Of a stretch of DNA of 64,000 nucleotides, positions 49,100-60,792 are shown piece by piece. Position 1 is the first letter of the stretch. Each line of letters opens with the position of its first letter. A program made the translations under genes and the position numbers. Below the pieces are notes generated by a model. That model ran no database searches. It saw nothing but the letters and a program-made list of their open reading frames with translations, and was not told the DNA's origin. This DNA is from Coprinus comatus. Its lineage: Eukaryota; Basidiomycota; Agaricomycetes; Agaricales; Agaricaceae. The stretch covers positions 372,001 through 436,000 of the forward strand of contig JAWPGT010000021.1 of NCBI GenBank assembly GCA_034638255.1, given 5' to 3'.

Positions 49100-49450
49100 C
49101 TATCGTTACCCAGAAGTTCGGAATCACCACAAGTTCGGAATTCCCGTTTTCCTCCTCGCTCGGGGAAAGTTTGCACCTGAGAACTTGTATACTTCTGATT
49201 TACACTACTCTGAATGCCATCATACCATTTTTTGCGAGAAGGAAAGTGGGGTTTTGAAGAAAATTTTTGGGAGAGTTGTCACGCCTGCCGAAGCCTTGTG
49301 TCGGATATTGAATATGGATGAGGTATTGATTGCACATCACATATCATTGAATGTCCGCACACGCTAGCGTCAAGCGAAGGTTGAAACTATCACGGTCACT
49401 CTTGTGACATTCCGAACTTCTGGTGATTCCGCACTTCTGGGTAACGATAG
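49100..49450. mobile_element. TA-flanked MITE with about 45 bp inverted repeats
   Basis: The terminal repeats (49097-49141 and 49409-49453) read ACTATCGTTACCCAGAAGT and its complement, with two mismatches over 45 bp. TA flanks both ends. The paralogous region upstream of HSL5 (about 42290-42315) has one TA and no insert, an empty site. There is no coding capacity. This fits a Tc1/mariner-type non-autonomous element. Confidence 0.7.
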
Positions 49451-49696
49451 TATGCCCAAAAATGACGTCCATGGCTTCCAGAATCCACAGGTAAGAAAAT
49501 TTGTTATTTCTAGAAATCAACAGGCAAAGAACACACATATGTTTCCTTTCAACTCTTCTACTAGTACGTACACAAAAATATCTGGAATATCAAGTTTGTC
49601 ACTCTTTGAAACTCCCGCGGCTAGTACTAGAGATCGTAGCGGCACTGTGCGCCAGTCCCCGACTCACTTTGATACATGCAAATATATACAAGTATT
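49451..49696. other. Relic sharing sequence with 42829-42960
   Basis: TTATTTCTAGAAATC, ATGTTTCCTTTCAA and GTCACTCTTTGAA recur here and downstream of HSL5 in the same order. An open plus-strand stretch (VISRNQQAKNTHMFPFN) parallels the one at 42829. Fragment of an unidentified gene. Confidence 0.4.
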
Positions 49697-50404
49697 GGAT
49701 GACATCCCATAGGATTTAGAAATGCAAATATTGTCCTCAAACTTTAATTCCATGACATGCCGATTGCTCTGTATTCCATATATAGTTACTTGGATTTTAC
49801 ATAACAAAATATACCCATTTCTAAACTTTAATCTAGAGGAGGCCTTGTCGCCCCATTTCTAAATGTTTTTTGTGTCAAAAGCCATCCTCAAACTTTAAAT
49901 TTGAATCTCCGAGATGTCATGTGACTGTACAGACACTTTGTACCTGCTTAGTACCAATGCATACCTACAAAAACTCATCTTCCAAGAGTGCGTATAGTCC
50001 AAAGGCTCTGTATTAAGCTGTGGCCCTTGAGTTTGGCAAGTGGGTATAACCTGTCATTGCAACTTCTCCTTCCAAGGCAATAAGTTGGTTCTGCTGAAGC
50101 TGTTGTATTTGTAGAAGATCTTCAAGGTCTTCAAAATCATTATTATACCTGTCCATGATGAAGAATCAAGACTCAAGTGTACAAATGATAGTAGTATTAG
50201 ACCCAAGTGCATTATTTCTCCAGCTCCTGCTGTTCTCATGGTTCACATCAATGGATGATCTACCAAATATGGATGTTACATTATTTATAAAAATTAACAA
50301 ACATTGTGTCTACGGTTTAGAAATCTAAACCAAATTTCGGAAGTATCCGAAAAAACAAAGTTTGAAGATAGATTTGATTTTCTAAATCCTACGGGATGTC
50401 ATCC
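49697..50404. mobile_element. Inverted-repeat element, about 0.7 kb
   Basis: The left end GGATGACATCCCATAGGATT (49697 on) recurs inverted at about 50355-50404 as the complement of GGATGACATCCCGTAGGATT. Similarity extends about 50 bp with mismatches. No coding sequence. Probably a decayed MITE. Confidence 0.5.
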
Positions 50405-50633
50405 ATTAAATAACAGCAAATAACACATCACTCAATTATCACCAATATGATGGCTAACACAACCACAATGTGATTGATTGGTAAATGCCATAAATGACTA
50501 ATCAAGTTCATAGGTTTCATCGCATTTCCTTCAGGCTCCTTGGAGCTCCTTGGGGGTGGTCCCAAGGAAGTTCAAGGAGTCCAATTTCCTCATTTCTACA
50601 ATCACTGGAGTCAAATGATAGCACATATCCAAA

Positions 50634-51579
50634 CTATATGCTAAGGCTCCAACCATATCGTATCCATATACAAACAATGAGTATATTAACTGGATATGGT
50701 AATTATTGTATTTTAATCAATTAAAATATAGTAATTAGTTTGTTTTATATAGTTGTTTTGAACAAGGGGAAATATAATGAATCTAGATATCTTTTGGGTT
50801 GAAAACTCCATTTCTAATCCAGACCTGTGTTAAAAGAGCTTTGGAAATTGTTTCAGCTTTTAAAGAAGCTCTTAAATCAGAGCAAATATGCCTAGACTTA
50901 GAGAAAGTTCTCTCTACAGCAACAACTTGCAAGTATGGGGAATGATGTGTCATGAGTCTAATAGAACAATCAATGACCGAAGAAATAAGTAATAATTCAT
51001 AATGATATAAAATAGATAATTCCATCTCCAGAACATCTTTTATTGCTGATTCTCCATCTGAGCGCTCTATAGCCACTGAGGCATCTCTCTCTTTGCTTTT
51101 TTGAATCTTCTAAACCTTTATTAAATATTCTGTACTAAAAGAAAGGTCAAATGTATATATATATACCTTTGAATTTTGCTTTTTTTTTTTTTTTTTTTTT
51201 TTTTTTTTCAGATAATGACCTCTTCTCTATCTTCTTCTTCATGTCTAACTCACTTTGGTGAACTTTGAGCTGAGTCTTCATCTGTTATGGTTATAATAGG
51301 TCTCTTTTTGAGGTCCTTCTTTCTCACCCATAGAGGGATTTTGTGATTCTGACATGAAAGAATAGACCAAAAAAGCGAAAATGATTAAAGGTGTGCCATC
51401 AAATACCAGACTTTACTATATTTGGAAATTTCTGTCTTTCCAGTTAAACCATATCAGTTACCATATAATTACTGGGTTTCAGGAATTCCTCAAGGTAGTG
51501 TATATGGATATGGAATTTATATAGTTTTAATTGATTATATACAGTAATTAATTGATATGGTTGGAGCCTTACTATATGC
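50634..51579 (-). mobile_element. hAT transposase C-terminal relic between inverted repeats
   Basis: Minus-strand 50783-51076 encodes LQVVAVERTFSKSRHICSDL and KALLTQVWIRNG, which match the hAT dimerisation domain (hATC). It is flanked by inverted repeats: ATGCTAAGGCTCCAACCATA at about 50638 and its near-complement at about 51560. The N-terminal BED/catalytic part is missing, so this is a dead fragment. A T run of about 28 lies at 51181-51208. Confidence 0.6.
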
Positions 51580-51749
51580 ACGTCTATCATGAAAACTGAA
51601 GACCATTGCTGGAGAAAGACAGTGACCCTTATGGAATACATCTATCCGCACCAGTATTTCAGTTAAAAGTACAATTCTTAAATGAAAAAAAATATTATAA
51701 TTAACCAAATTGTAGAATGCATCTGATAATGAAGAAGAAAAATGCGCAA

Positions 51750-52415
51750 AATCTGTAACAAATGAGAACTGGTTGGTAGATGTTACGAGTCCACCCAAAC
51801 CTCCGGCCCGTACCACCACCACCGAGGAAGACTTGTTCGCCATCTTCCCCGAACTCATTCCCAATGACGACATCATGGACGACTCTGCCTGACATACCAT
51901 CCCCGGTGACATCACGATGACATCACTATGACATCGCTATGACCTAACGTCGAACTAAGTATGAGACTCCACTTATGCTTAGAAGTATACATTTCCCCAG
52001 CTCCAGTATTAGTTATCTGTTTCGTCATTTTACTCCTGTTGACTAATCTTTCATTGTATATGGAGTAAATAGTCCCCGACCCCGATGTCTCACCTACTCC
52101 TGTTGACAGTTCTAGCATTGTGTATGGAGTAGATTATAAAGCGATGACGAGTGTTAGGTTATAATTAGTTAGTAGCTATTATTAGGTACATCCCTAGAAT
52201 AGTATAAATACTCGATGTATTAGACGATTAAAGCCTCAAGCTTTAATCTCTTCTGTTGTAGCCCTTATACATCTCTGTCTCCATACCTCTCGGTCACTAG
52301 GTTGAAAGGCCTTGAGATTGCAGCAGAGTGTTTATTGATTGCACGTTCCTACACGACTGCACTCTAGCGTTTAAGTTCCAGGAGTGTTCAGCTTAACGGT
52401 TCGTGGTCATAACAG
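51750..52415 (+). mobile_element. 3' remnant of an LTR retrotransposon
   Basis: On the plus strand 51780-51891 reads TTTTEEDLFAIFPELIPNDD and ends ...SA-stop, resembling the end of a gypsy-type polyprotein. What follows looks like an LTR: short ATGACATC repeats, two copies of TACTCCTGTTGAC...TATGGAGTA about 63 bp apart, TATAAATA at about 52204-52211, and an end at GTCATAACA (52407-52415). The 5' LTR boundary is not certain. No other retroelement domain is present. Confidence 0.45.
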
Positions 52416-53793
52416 TAGAGGAAAAATACAAAGAAACATTCTGAACAACAATTCAAAAACATGACATTATTCCCATGAACATATTCAAACACAGCTACAA
52501 TAGTAACACAGAAGAAGATCAATATGAACAACTGGATCCAAAACTCTGGCATGAAAAACTGAATGGTGCAATCATAGAAGCCACTTTGGTATCCAACATT
52601 TCACAATAACCGGAAATAATGAATATTTCAATAGCTTTACTGGCGACATACAGCAAATAATAATTTACAACCACAACTTTGTAAGCGCAGGATCGTAGAG
52701 GACGACGAGACGAGCACGATGACGAAGGAATGGAAGGAAATGGTTGAGAAATGACTGAGATATAACACAAACACTGCAGACACTTGTATTAGACTAGAAC
52801 ATACAATAACTTCTTAATTACTCACCTGCAGACACTTGTATTAGACTAGAGAGTCTTCATGTGTCTGCAGGACGCTTCAGTAACGTGTGACGTGACATTG
52901 TGATGTCACAGAAAGCGGAAACAATCTACAAGTCCAGAACTCCAAAGAGAGAATATCTAACCACAACTCTTCTAACCTCAACCAACAATAAGTACTGACC
53001 TTGGGGACTGTCTAGAGCATTCCTGACAAACTTACCTGTCGAACAGAGCGCATACCATGTAAATGTCATGAACAATCTGATCCATGGTCCTCAAATTATG
53101 AATGTCGAAGGTAATTTCTACAAATATCATAACAAATATATCACTAACAAAAAAAAAAACAGAAAACAAAAACTATAGCAAAGGCAAGATGGAGTCAAAC
53201 AGTAACAATAAGAAAGGAAAACAAGCAATGAAGAAAAGTGTACAAAAAAGAAATGTGGCAGACAACGAAAACAATCAACTACCAGAAGCGAAAAAAAGGA
53301 GAACAGATTAGATAGCATACTATAATTTTAAGAGAATCAAACAACAAAAGCGTTATTATAAAAAAATTTCTAATCGCGAGGTGCATGTGGCCAAAGGCAG
53401 CCTCTAGTTAAATTTAGGGTATGCACAAGACACTTCACGTGACACAAGGAATACCCAGGAGGTTAAACCGGTCTCGACCCGTCTAAACTGTCTTTTTTTA
53501 GATCATTCGCGAATTTTCTATAACGTTCTATGATATTCTACAAAGTTCCATCAGGAACCATCTGATGGGAAGTGTATGCAGGTGGAAGGGCACGTTTGCT
53601 GCAAACAGAACCCTCCTCTAGCTTCGCTGAGTCGGGGATTCTGAAAGATCAGGCTCCTGACCTATCAACTAGTACGAGTAAACAATGGGACACTGAGGTT
53701 TGATATTACAATTCCTTGGATTGTATGATGATGGCAGAAGTAATGAACTGTCACTGTTTGGGGTATTGAAGGCAAAAAAAGGAATAAGAACGA
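52416..53793. other. Unassigned, transposon-rich gap
   Basis: No gene is supported. A 25 bp direct repeat (CTGCAGACACTTGTATTAGA...) occurs at 52774-52798 and 52826-52850, with an inverted CTGCAG nearby. An A/K-rich open frame at 53102-53311 is low complexity. About 53375-53420 weakly resembles 49815-49855 in inverted orientation (TCTAGAGG...GCC). Confidence 0.4.
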
Positions 53794-56356
53794 TCAGGGT
53801 GCGGTATCGTAGATAATTTCGACGGGTCCTCTATTTTGAAGAATGAGCTCATAACATTTCATTAAAGCAATAAACTTGCCGTTTCTCAATACCCTGCCAG
53901 AGGTTCGTCAGACTTTAAGTATATATTTAGAGTAGTAAAAGAGAAACGTACAATCTCAGTCCATACAACCTGAGCCTCTAGCTCAGTCAAACCAAATCTC
54001 AGGACAACATCATAAGCGACTTTATAATAACGACCTCTCTGTCCCGTGTGGGATGTTTTGGGAAGCCTAGCCAAGTCTATCCTGACCTTGCAAACCTCCT
54101 GAAAATTGGCTGCAAAGTTTTGAGTTTTATTATTGATATAGAACAAATTATTGAATGACATACAAGGATCGTTATCAACCCAGTTCAGAAGGTCAGTTGA
54201 CAACAGACTGCCTTGATAGCAATGAACCGTTTCATGTATGATATTAGGAGAAGTGACGTTCTGAATGTTTCGTGTGAAACTTCTTCGGAACTCCTGTGTC
54301 TCGGACACTTGGGTGTTCTTTGCAATGATAATATCAGGAATGAGTACCGAGTGGGGTGGGGGAATCACATACCCGTGCCAATATCGTGCTAAATAGACCT
54401 CCCAGCATCCTATTTCTAGACCAGTAGTCGATATAGGATTGACCCTTCCTCTTCGTATGCTCTTCGTCTTTCCCTGTATACCTGATGCTACATTTAATTC
54501 CATAGGAGCTTCTCGAGACCCGTGCTTGTACTGGATGGTCCAATATTCCAGAAATGGCCCCATCGGCGACCACCTTCCCCCTGGAGTTTTGAATCTTCAA
54601 CATTGTACACTCGGAGAATAAAATAAAGATTTTACACACAATTGTGTATCAGGTCGCCACACTTCAAGTCCATGCTTCGCTAGCCCGTCCTTCACCATAT
54701 TATACAGGTAGTCACTTCCTGCGAAGCCTCCAACAAGAAAAACATTCTGATAAAGGTGCAGTGAGCACGAGTGGAATTTGAATGAGTTAACATTCAGTTA
54801 AGGATAGATATATGTAAACTCATACCGAAATCCTTTTGTGTGTTATCCTCTGCTGATCCAACACAGATGATTTAATGCATTGAATAGACGACTCAAAAAA
54901 GGATGCTATAGTTTGGCTAAGAGTAATAACAATTTTTCAAACTCAATGCATGTTCGTGGCAATTAAAAGACTTACCCATCTAAGCGGAGGCGCCCAGCTA
55001 TGATTCCCAGTTTTGGATCTCTGAGCCTCCGTGACGACATGGAGATAAATTGAGGGTCGGCGGGATCCCGAAAAATGCACTTCGTTGATTTGTCAAAGAC
55101 TTCGAGCAACTGGGGGATATCGTCGAAGTATTTTGTTCCTCTCAAGAGCTCTAAAGTATTAAATGGTAAGGTGGCATATTCTGTCAAAGAATAGAAAGGG
55201 ATACATGTTTCCATACCTTCTAGGTGTTTCTTTGCTTGCTCCTGAGTCACGAAAATAGATCCCTTGACATGACCTGGAGAAGTAAAATATTGAACGTCAG
55301 GTTATGAGAGTTATTTCAATTTGAAATCATATTACATTGAGACTCCGCAATTTCTTCAAATGTCTTTCCATCTGGCCGACATGAATAAGCGCTGATATCG
55401 ATGGTCCCCCCTCCTGCATCGACAATCACGACTCCTTCACCACTCTTAGCAGAGATGAACATTCGATTTCAGACCAAGTAGCTGAATGAACGCACCAGAA
55501 TCATGGCATCTGCTACTAGACCTCTTTCAATGCAGCGATTCAAGCTTGCTTCCCCCTCCGTAACAAATGTAACTTTTCTACGATCGCTGGGCACTTTGGT
55601 AATAAGACCGGCCTTTTCTGAAGCCCGTCTAAGTAAGGTTTGTTGTCCGCCCTCCCAGCCGTTAGGATGTGAGAGGATATAGTGAATTTCTCCACTTTTC
55701 CAGACATTAGTCCCGATTCCCGGGTGTTTTTCCTCAATGTATTGCTTGGCGGCATCGTTGAGATACTCCAAGAAGTCTGCGAAGATATCAAGCGCAGTCT
55801 TTCCAACCTGTTCTCCCGCCAGAGGTGGAATTTCAGGTGAGCCTTGTTTGGGGGATGGATCAAGATGCAGCTTGAACCTAGAGTAACGAATACTAATAAA
55901 CAAGGGAGGAACACTGACAGCTTATATGAAGATGAAGTGGTTTTTACCATTCAATTCGCACCCATTCCTCTTCTTCAGCGAGAATATCAATACCATCCCT
56001 CACAGCTTCAGCACCAATAGCCCGGATTTCGCCAATTTTACTGTAGTAGATAACTGATGGAATCTTAGCATCAGTACCAGCTCTTTCCTGTCCAGGAAAT
56101 CTGCACACTGTCGTCAAGCTAGATATTGATTTTGTCCCTACGTATTTTGACTTACTTGGTAACCCCGTAAATTAGAGGCTCCTTCCCCGGATCCAAGATG
56201 CTGCATTTCAGAAACTACGTGAGCACGATGGTCAGTTGCAGACCGCTTTAAGTGGCCTTACCTGTATGAAATACCACTAAAAGTGGTACCAACATCAAAA
56301 GCGATGAGAAGCTGGCGCTTGTCGCCGGCGTATGGAGCTCTAGTAGTGGGAGACAT
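53794..56356 (-). CDS. HSL8: HSPA12-type Hsp70-like ATPase
   Basis: Predicted ATPase of the array family, sister of HSL6. ATG 56356-56354 gives MSPTTRAPYAGDKRQLLIAFD, then DVGTTFSG. SGEGVVIVDAGGGTIDISAY and the adenosine motif (VFLVGGFAGSDYL) are intact. The exon ending ARLPKTSHTGQRGRYY and GLTELEAQVVWTEI is identical in protein to HSL6, whereas the middle C-terminal exons differ at many positions. The tail is VEIIYDTAP before TGA 53796-53794. It is divergent from CC4 across about 670 bp. No frame break was found. Confidence 0.83.
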
Positions 56357-57029
56357 GGTGTGGTTGTAAAATGATAAACACTCTACTTCATACAAATGCC
56401 GGATGATGAGGAGCCGGCGAGAAGCTATTTTGTATCATGGTTGATAGGTTCATCATGCACGATGCAGACCCTGCTGCTGATGTTATGGCAGATTGTTGAC
56501 ATAAATAGAATTCTTCTGCTGTACAAGCCTTCCGCAGTCTCAGAACTGATTAAGATCACGAACTTCATACAATTTAACGCCCAAGTCGTTTTCACCTCTT
56601 CTATGTAAACCTAAGTAGTGAACTTGTCCTTATCGTGTTCCGGCCGACTTGTAATATGATGTTTGACCCCCCCCCCCCCCATTAAATGTGGGCTTCTTGT
56701 TTGGACTAAGGAAATCTACAATGGTTCGCAAGTACTTGGGGTGAGGATATTTGATAGCGGACAAATTACAACTTTAATCTGATAATACCGGCGTTTTGGC
56801 TTGTGAGAAACAAGAACCTGAAGGTTACAATGTGACCGGAACCCGCCGCTGGTGTACGTACGTAGATTTAGATGTAAATACATGTTGGTCACGTTGGTGA
56901 GCTGGTTCAAACTTCAAACACTTCACAACTTCATTCAACCCTTAACATACTCACTGGAACGTGTTGTGAACTGTCCATTCAACTTTTACCTGAGTCTTCG
57001 TACCCAACCTATCATCGAAACATTTGATC
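56357..57029. other. Divergent region HSL8/CC4
   Basis: A C14 run lies at 56667-56680. AACGTGTTGTGAACTGTCC at about 56959-56977, 55 bp before the CC4 ATG, loosely resembles the HSL element but is not a clear match. The region matches the HSL6 flank over about 500 bp. Confidence 0.5.
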
Positions 57030-58301
57030 ATGTCGGGAGCTGCTACTAGGCCAGATCCTCAAATTACCACTACCACCACTAGAAATCCAAAAACAAAACT
57101 TTTAAAACGCATTTCCGGGTCTGCTGTCATACAAAAAATCCGACATCCTCTTCTCAGCTTGAAAAAGAGAACAGGACATCCCCCCGAGCTTGAACTATCT
57201 CATTTACGACACGTGCAGGAAACCGAGGATGAAGAACTAACAGAACTGAAAGAAGGGGTAGAGAGGGTGAAAAAGGATATTAACAATAAGCTCGTAGAGG
57301 CGGATCGACTTAAACAGGAGGTTTCAGAGGAAAGCGACAAACTTAATGATTTGGGATCGCAACTCGACGACATAACGAAGTCGCTCACAGTTGCTGAGCG
57401 ATTCCTTTCTACCGCCGATCGCCTTTCTCAGGCAGAGATTGTTCGCGCAATCGAAGTCATTAACGAGGAGACATTTCAACTATCTTCAGTTGTTGCTGAA
57501 ATGGTCCAGATTGAGAAGAAATATCCTGTCCAAGAAACTGACAGGGCTATGTTCATCTCTTTGTTGAGCCCGATCTTCCATTCCTCTGTTCTCGACATTC
57601 TACTTCCTTTACAATGCGTAGATATCACAGCGATACAGCTTGGATGGCAAGCAATTCTTGTCCACTGCTGCTGTGAGATGATTAAGGGGTGGTCGGTTGG
57701 GGAGGAATTTCCTGATATGAATACAGAGCTTGACGAGGCATATCGTGAGATATATGCCAAACGTAAGTCTTACAAATTTAAAATTGGTATACCCATCTGA
57801 TAATTTATCCATTCAAGAACCCAATCAATAGCTGGAAGATGGCGTGCAATCACTTTCAAAGCAATGAAGAAAATTTCGCCAGAGGAACAGGACAAAGTGG
57901 TAGCTGATGTCACGAAGACCCTAATTGCGCTGCCTCTGGCGTGTGGGTATATCAACGACCAAGCAGCACATGAAGCTATATCCACCGCATTCTATCAGCG
58001 AATGGGACCCTTGGTCGAAAAATGTTTAGAGTTGAGTAGGATTATTCATGAAGGAGTCATATCCGTCGATATTATCCCGTATCTGGAAAACTCTGGGTTG
58101 GAATTTAGATCGGCGCGCGCAGACTTGGAGTATGAGGATGAGGAGGGGATTGAAGAAAGCAAAACGGGGGTTATAGCATTCACGCTCAATCTAGGATTGT
58201 GTCAGAGAGGAAAGGGGAATGGTACGGATAACGCACCTTTAGACCCAATCTTGAAGGCAAAGGTCATTATTTTGTCAACTCTGATGGAAACCATAGCTTG
58301 A
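57030..58301 (+). CDS. CC4: coiled-coil protein, beta branch
   Basis: Unrecognised 400 aa protein, paralogue of CC3. Exons are 57030-57762 and 57832-58301. The ATG at 57030 gives MSGAATRPDPQ and a basic, Thr-rich N-terminus. A coiled coil (ETEDEELTELKEGVERVKKD to LNDLGSQLDDITKS) is followed by LTVAERFLSTADRLSQAEIV, LQLSSVVAEM and IQLGWQAILVHCCCEM. After the intron come GRWRAITFKAMKKIS, LELSRIIHEGVISVDIIPYL and an acidic stretch. The acceptor at 57830-57831 is needed for frame; an earlier AG at 57817 is out of frame. CC5 follows on the same strand. Confidence 0.82.
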
Positions 58302-58849
58302 TCATTATGACTTATGACGTTTTAACGTTAACCATGATCACCATTTCAAATATATTTGGTTTACTATAGTCCAAAATGCTGAAATTAATTTTGTTAGTAG
58401 AACGCTCCACTAAAAAAAAAAAAAATGCGGAAATTATTCAATCTCCGTTTCAAGGTCCGACAATGTGAACCAGCTCATGGTCTACCTTTCAGCTTCGATT
58501 ACAATGGCTTACTGCGCCATTATCAACTCGACTTCTTGGGATTACTAAATCATGATACAAGGATGTTTCTTGCTTCGTGGCTATTCTGGAATGGGATACA
58601 ACCACTCCAGGCCCGAACGTTCGGACAACTTCTTCACAAAGAAGCAACATCCTCTCCATCGATCATGTTTGCCTATACATCCCACGTTTTGTTCATTGGG
58701 TGTTGACCCTCAGACCTTGTGACCGTTACTCAAATTTGTGCCGCACGCAGGATCCGTGTGTTCTACCCCTACTTCGCTGCCAACTCTATTTCAGCGACGG
58801 TAAAGATTATATTTCCTGGATCTTTTGTTCTGCTACCCTTGGATCAACG
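58302..58849. other. Spacer between CC4 and CC5
   Basis: No exon is supported. Open frames here are short and resemble nothing I know. Confidence 0.45.
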
Positions 58850-60178
58850 ATGAGCAGTATGCGCATACAAGTCCAGCCTGCCCCGTTATATGACAAGGCA
58901 GTGGCCCAACTAAAAGACAACCTACTGAATAGTAATGGCACCCTAGGTCGCCACAACCCACTGGGTAAGTTAAAATAGAAGAATCCAAAGACCGCTATTG
59001 ACGAAGTGAGAACAGCGAAGAGGGAGAAAACTCGAGAATCTACACCTACTCCATGGGGTCCAACCAAAACAAGGCTGAAAGATTGTGGTGAAGCAACAAA
59101 AAATCCCGATGGTGTCTCAAATGGAAAAACAAATACAACTTCTCACTTGTTGCAAGGTCCGGGATCTACGAGCTCCCAGATATCCCGATTAGAAGAAGAA
59201 AAGAAGGGGTTAAAGGAGGGACTAGCGATTCGGGAACGAGAGCTTCAGACTCTCTTAAGGCAGCAAGAATCTCAGATGAACACCAAGAATTTACTGGCGG
59301 TTCGACAACAAGAACTGGTAAATTCGCGTAGCCTCGTCACCACATTCAATACTTTGGACTTTCAACCTTTAAAGGACAGCATCCTACGTTTGAACATGCA
59401 GATTGAAACCATCTCTCAACGCACCACCGGAATCTCGGTCAGTAATTTGGCCGTCAAAGGGGATACGGAAACGATCAAATCCACTCTAGGGCCTCAATAT
59501 GTTCCCTTCGTCTCGCATGTGCCTGAAGAGGGAGCGGATGGGATCATGAAAGCCCTTTTACAAATATTCCTATGTAACCAAATTTACGGGATGTTATTCT
59601 CTTGGAACAATGACCGGTTGGGACACTTACTTAGCGGGGATATTTATCACCATATTCTTACTGGTGAGTGACTACTACATGTTGCGTGTGAAGAATAATG
59701 ACACATGTGCTTACCATGTCTCAGAGGAGCAAGGTATTGCTGGAAAATGGAAGGAGCTGACGTGTAGAGAGCTTCGAAACGACGAAACAATATTGAATAT
59801 CATGCAAAACGGATATCCACGTCATTCGTTCAAATACTCTCATTTTTTGGGCGAACAGCAAGTGAGAAAGATAAACAATTAATAGACAAGGATATACAAT
59901 CTGTGGTTCGACGATCGGGATGGGTGGGGAAAAGGATGAAAACTATCGTGAACTGTGATATAATACCAGTCATCCCCAAATATGGGGATGTGTTTAATGA
60001 AAACAAAATGGTTGATAGGAGTAGCGCGTTTGGGATATGTGGGCCGAGCCGCGAGTGTGACGGACAGCTTGTACTTGGAACAGCCGGGATAGGATGCAAT
60101 GCGCATGTAAAAGACTGTGGAGTTCAGGAGGAAAAAGTAGTAGAATTAACCCAAGTAGTTCTACAACCTCGAGTTTAA
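58850..60178 (+). pseudogene. CC5: coiled-coil protein, alpha branch, frameshifted
   Basis: Paralogue of CC1 and CC2. A likely first exon (58850-58964, MSSMRIQVQPAPLYDKAVAQ) joins exon 2 (59007-59663) through a 42 nt intron, then exon 3 (59725-60178) through an intron at the family position. The coiled coil (SQISRLEEEKKGLKEGLAI onward), KALLQIFLCNQIYGMLFSW and AGKWKELT are present. In exon 3, near 59795-59812, the frame of CC2 switches: the first frame ends at 59882, while ISTSFVQILSFFGRT continues in another frame to LGTAGIG and the stop at 60178. One inserted or lost base explains it. The neighbouring HSL9 is also broken. Confidence 0.65.
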
Positions 60179-60280
60179 TGTTTAATTAGTACCACTGTGG
60201 CGGATTGATATTTTCACACTATCCAGTAATTCGCAACAAGTTTGTGATATCGCGTCCAAGCTAAATAAAGGAATGATCTC

Positions 60281-60415
60281 CGGATGACGAGACAGCAGCA
60301 CGAGACGGAGTGCAATCAGAACCTGAAAAAACGGACCGCAGAAGCAGCTTCGTAGTTAGCCCTTACGGTCCAGGCTCTGATGCATTCCATCAGCGGACGA
60401 GGTTTCTCATGAAAA
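60281..60415 (+). pseudogene. Relic of a beta-branch coiled-coil gene
   Basis: GACGAGACAGCAGCACGA and TGCAATCA resemble the start of CC3 exon 2 (GACCAGACAGTAGCAGCACG...GCAATCAC). TGCATTCCATCAGCG matches a later part of CC3/CC4 exon 2. The sequence between is deleted and the frame is lost. Confidence 0.5.
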
Positions 60416-60792
60416 TGGTTTCTTGACTTTGATCGAGGCAGTGTCTATCTCCTACTAGTATGTACTTCTCTTCTTCAAGTTCGTCCTCTTCTCGGACTCT
60501 GCCAGTAATACTTCGTTCAATCCCACATCTTTCATTTTCAAAGAGAGTGATCCATTGTCAGCCATATCAATATTTTAATCATTTATTTCCGACGTTCTTT
60601 GGCTCGGGTTCTCCTTCGAAGTTATTGGTCAATGATAACAGAAATTCCCAAGTTAATAACCACTTCAAGTTGGTCTTGGGAAATCAACTTTATCTACGGT
60701 AATATATCGAAATACCGAATATCATCTGCCACAGACGGAGAGAGCAATACTCATAAACTCCTCCAAGAGGCAAAGACAGAAGTTATCTGCGA

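Noticed and set aside
49185..49367. Open frame inside the MITE
   Set aside because: It lies between the terminal repeats of a non-coding element and resembles no transposase.
53102..53311. Lys/Asn-rich plus-strand open frame beginning MSK
   Set aside because: Low-complexity A-rich sequence in transposon debris; no domain and no downstream exon found.
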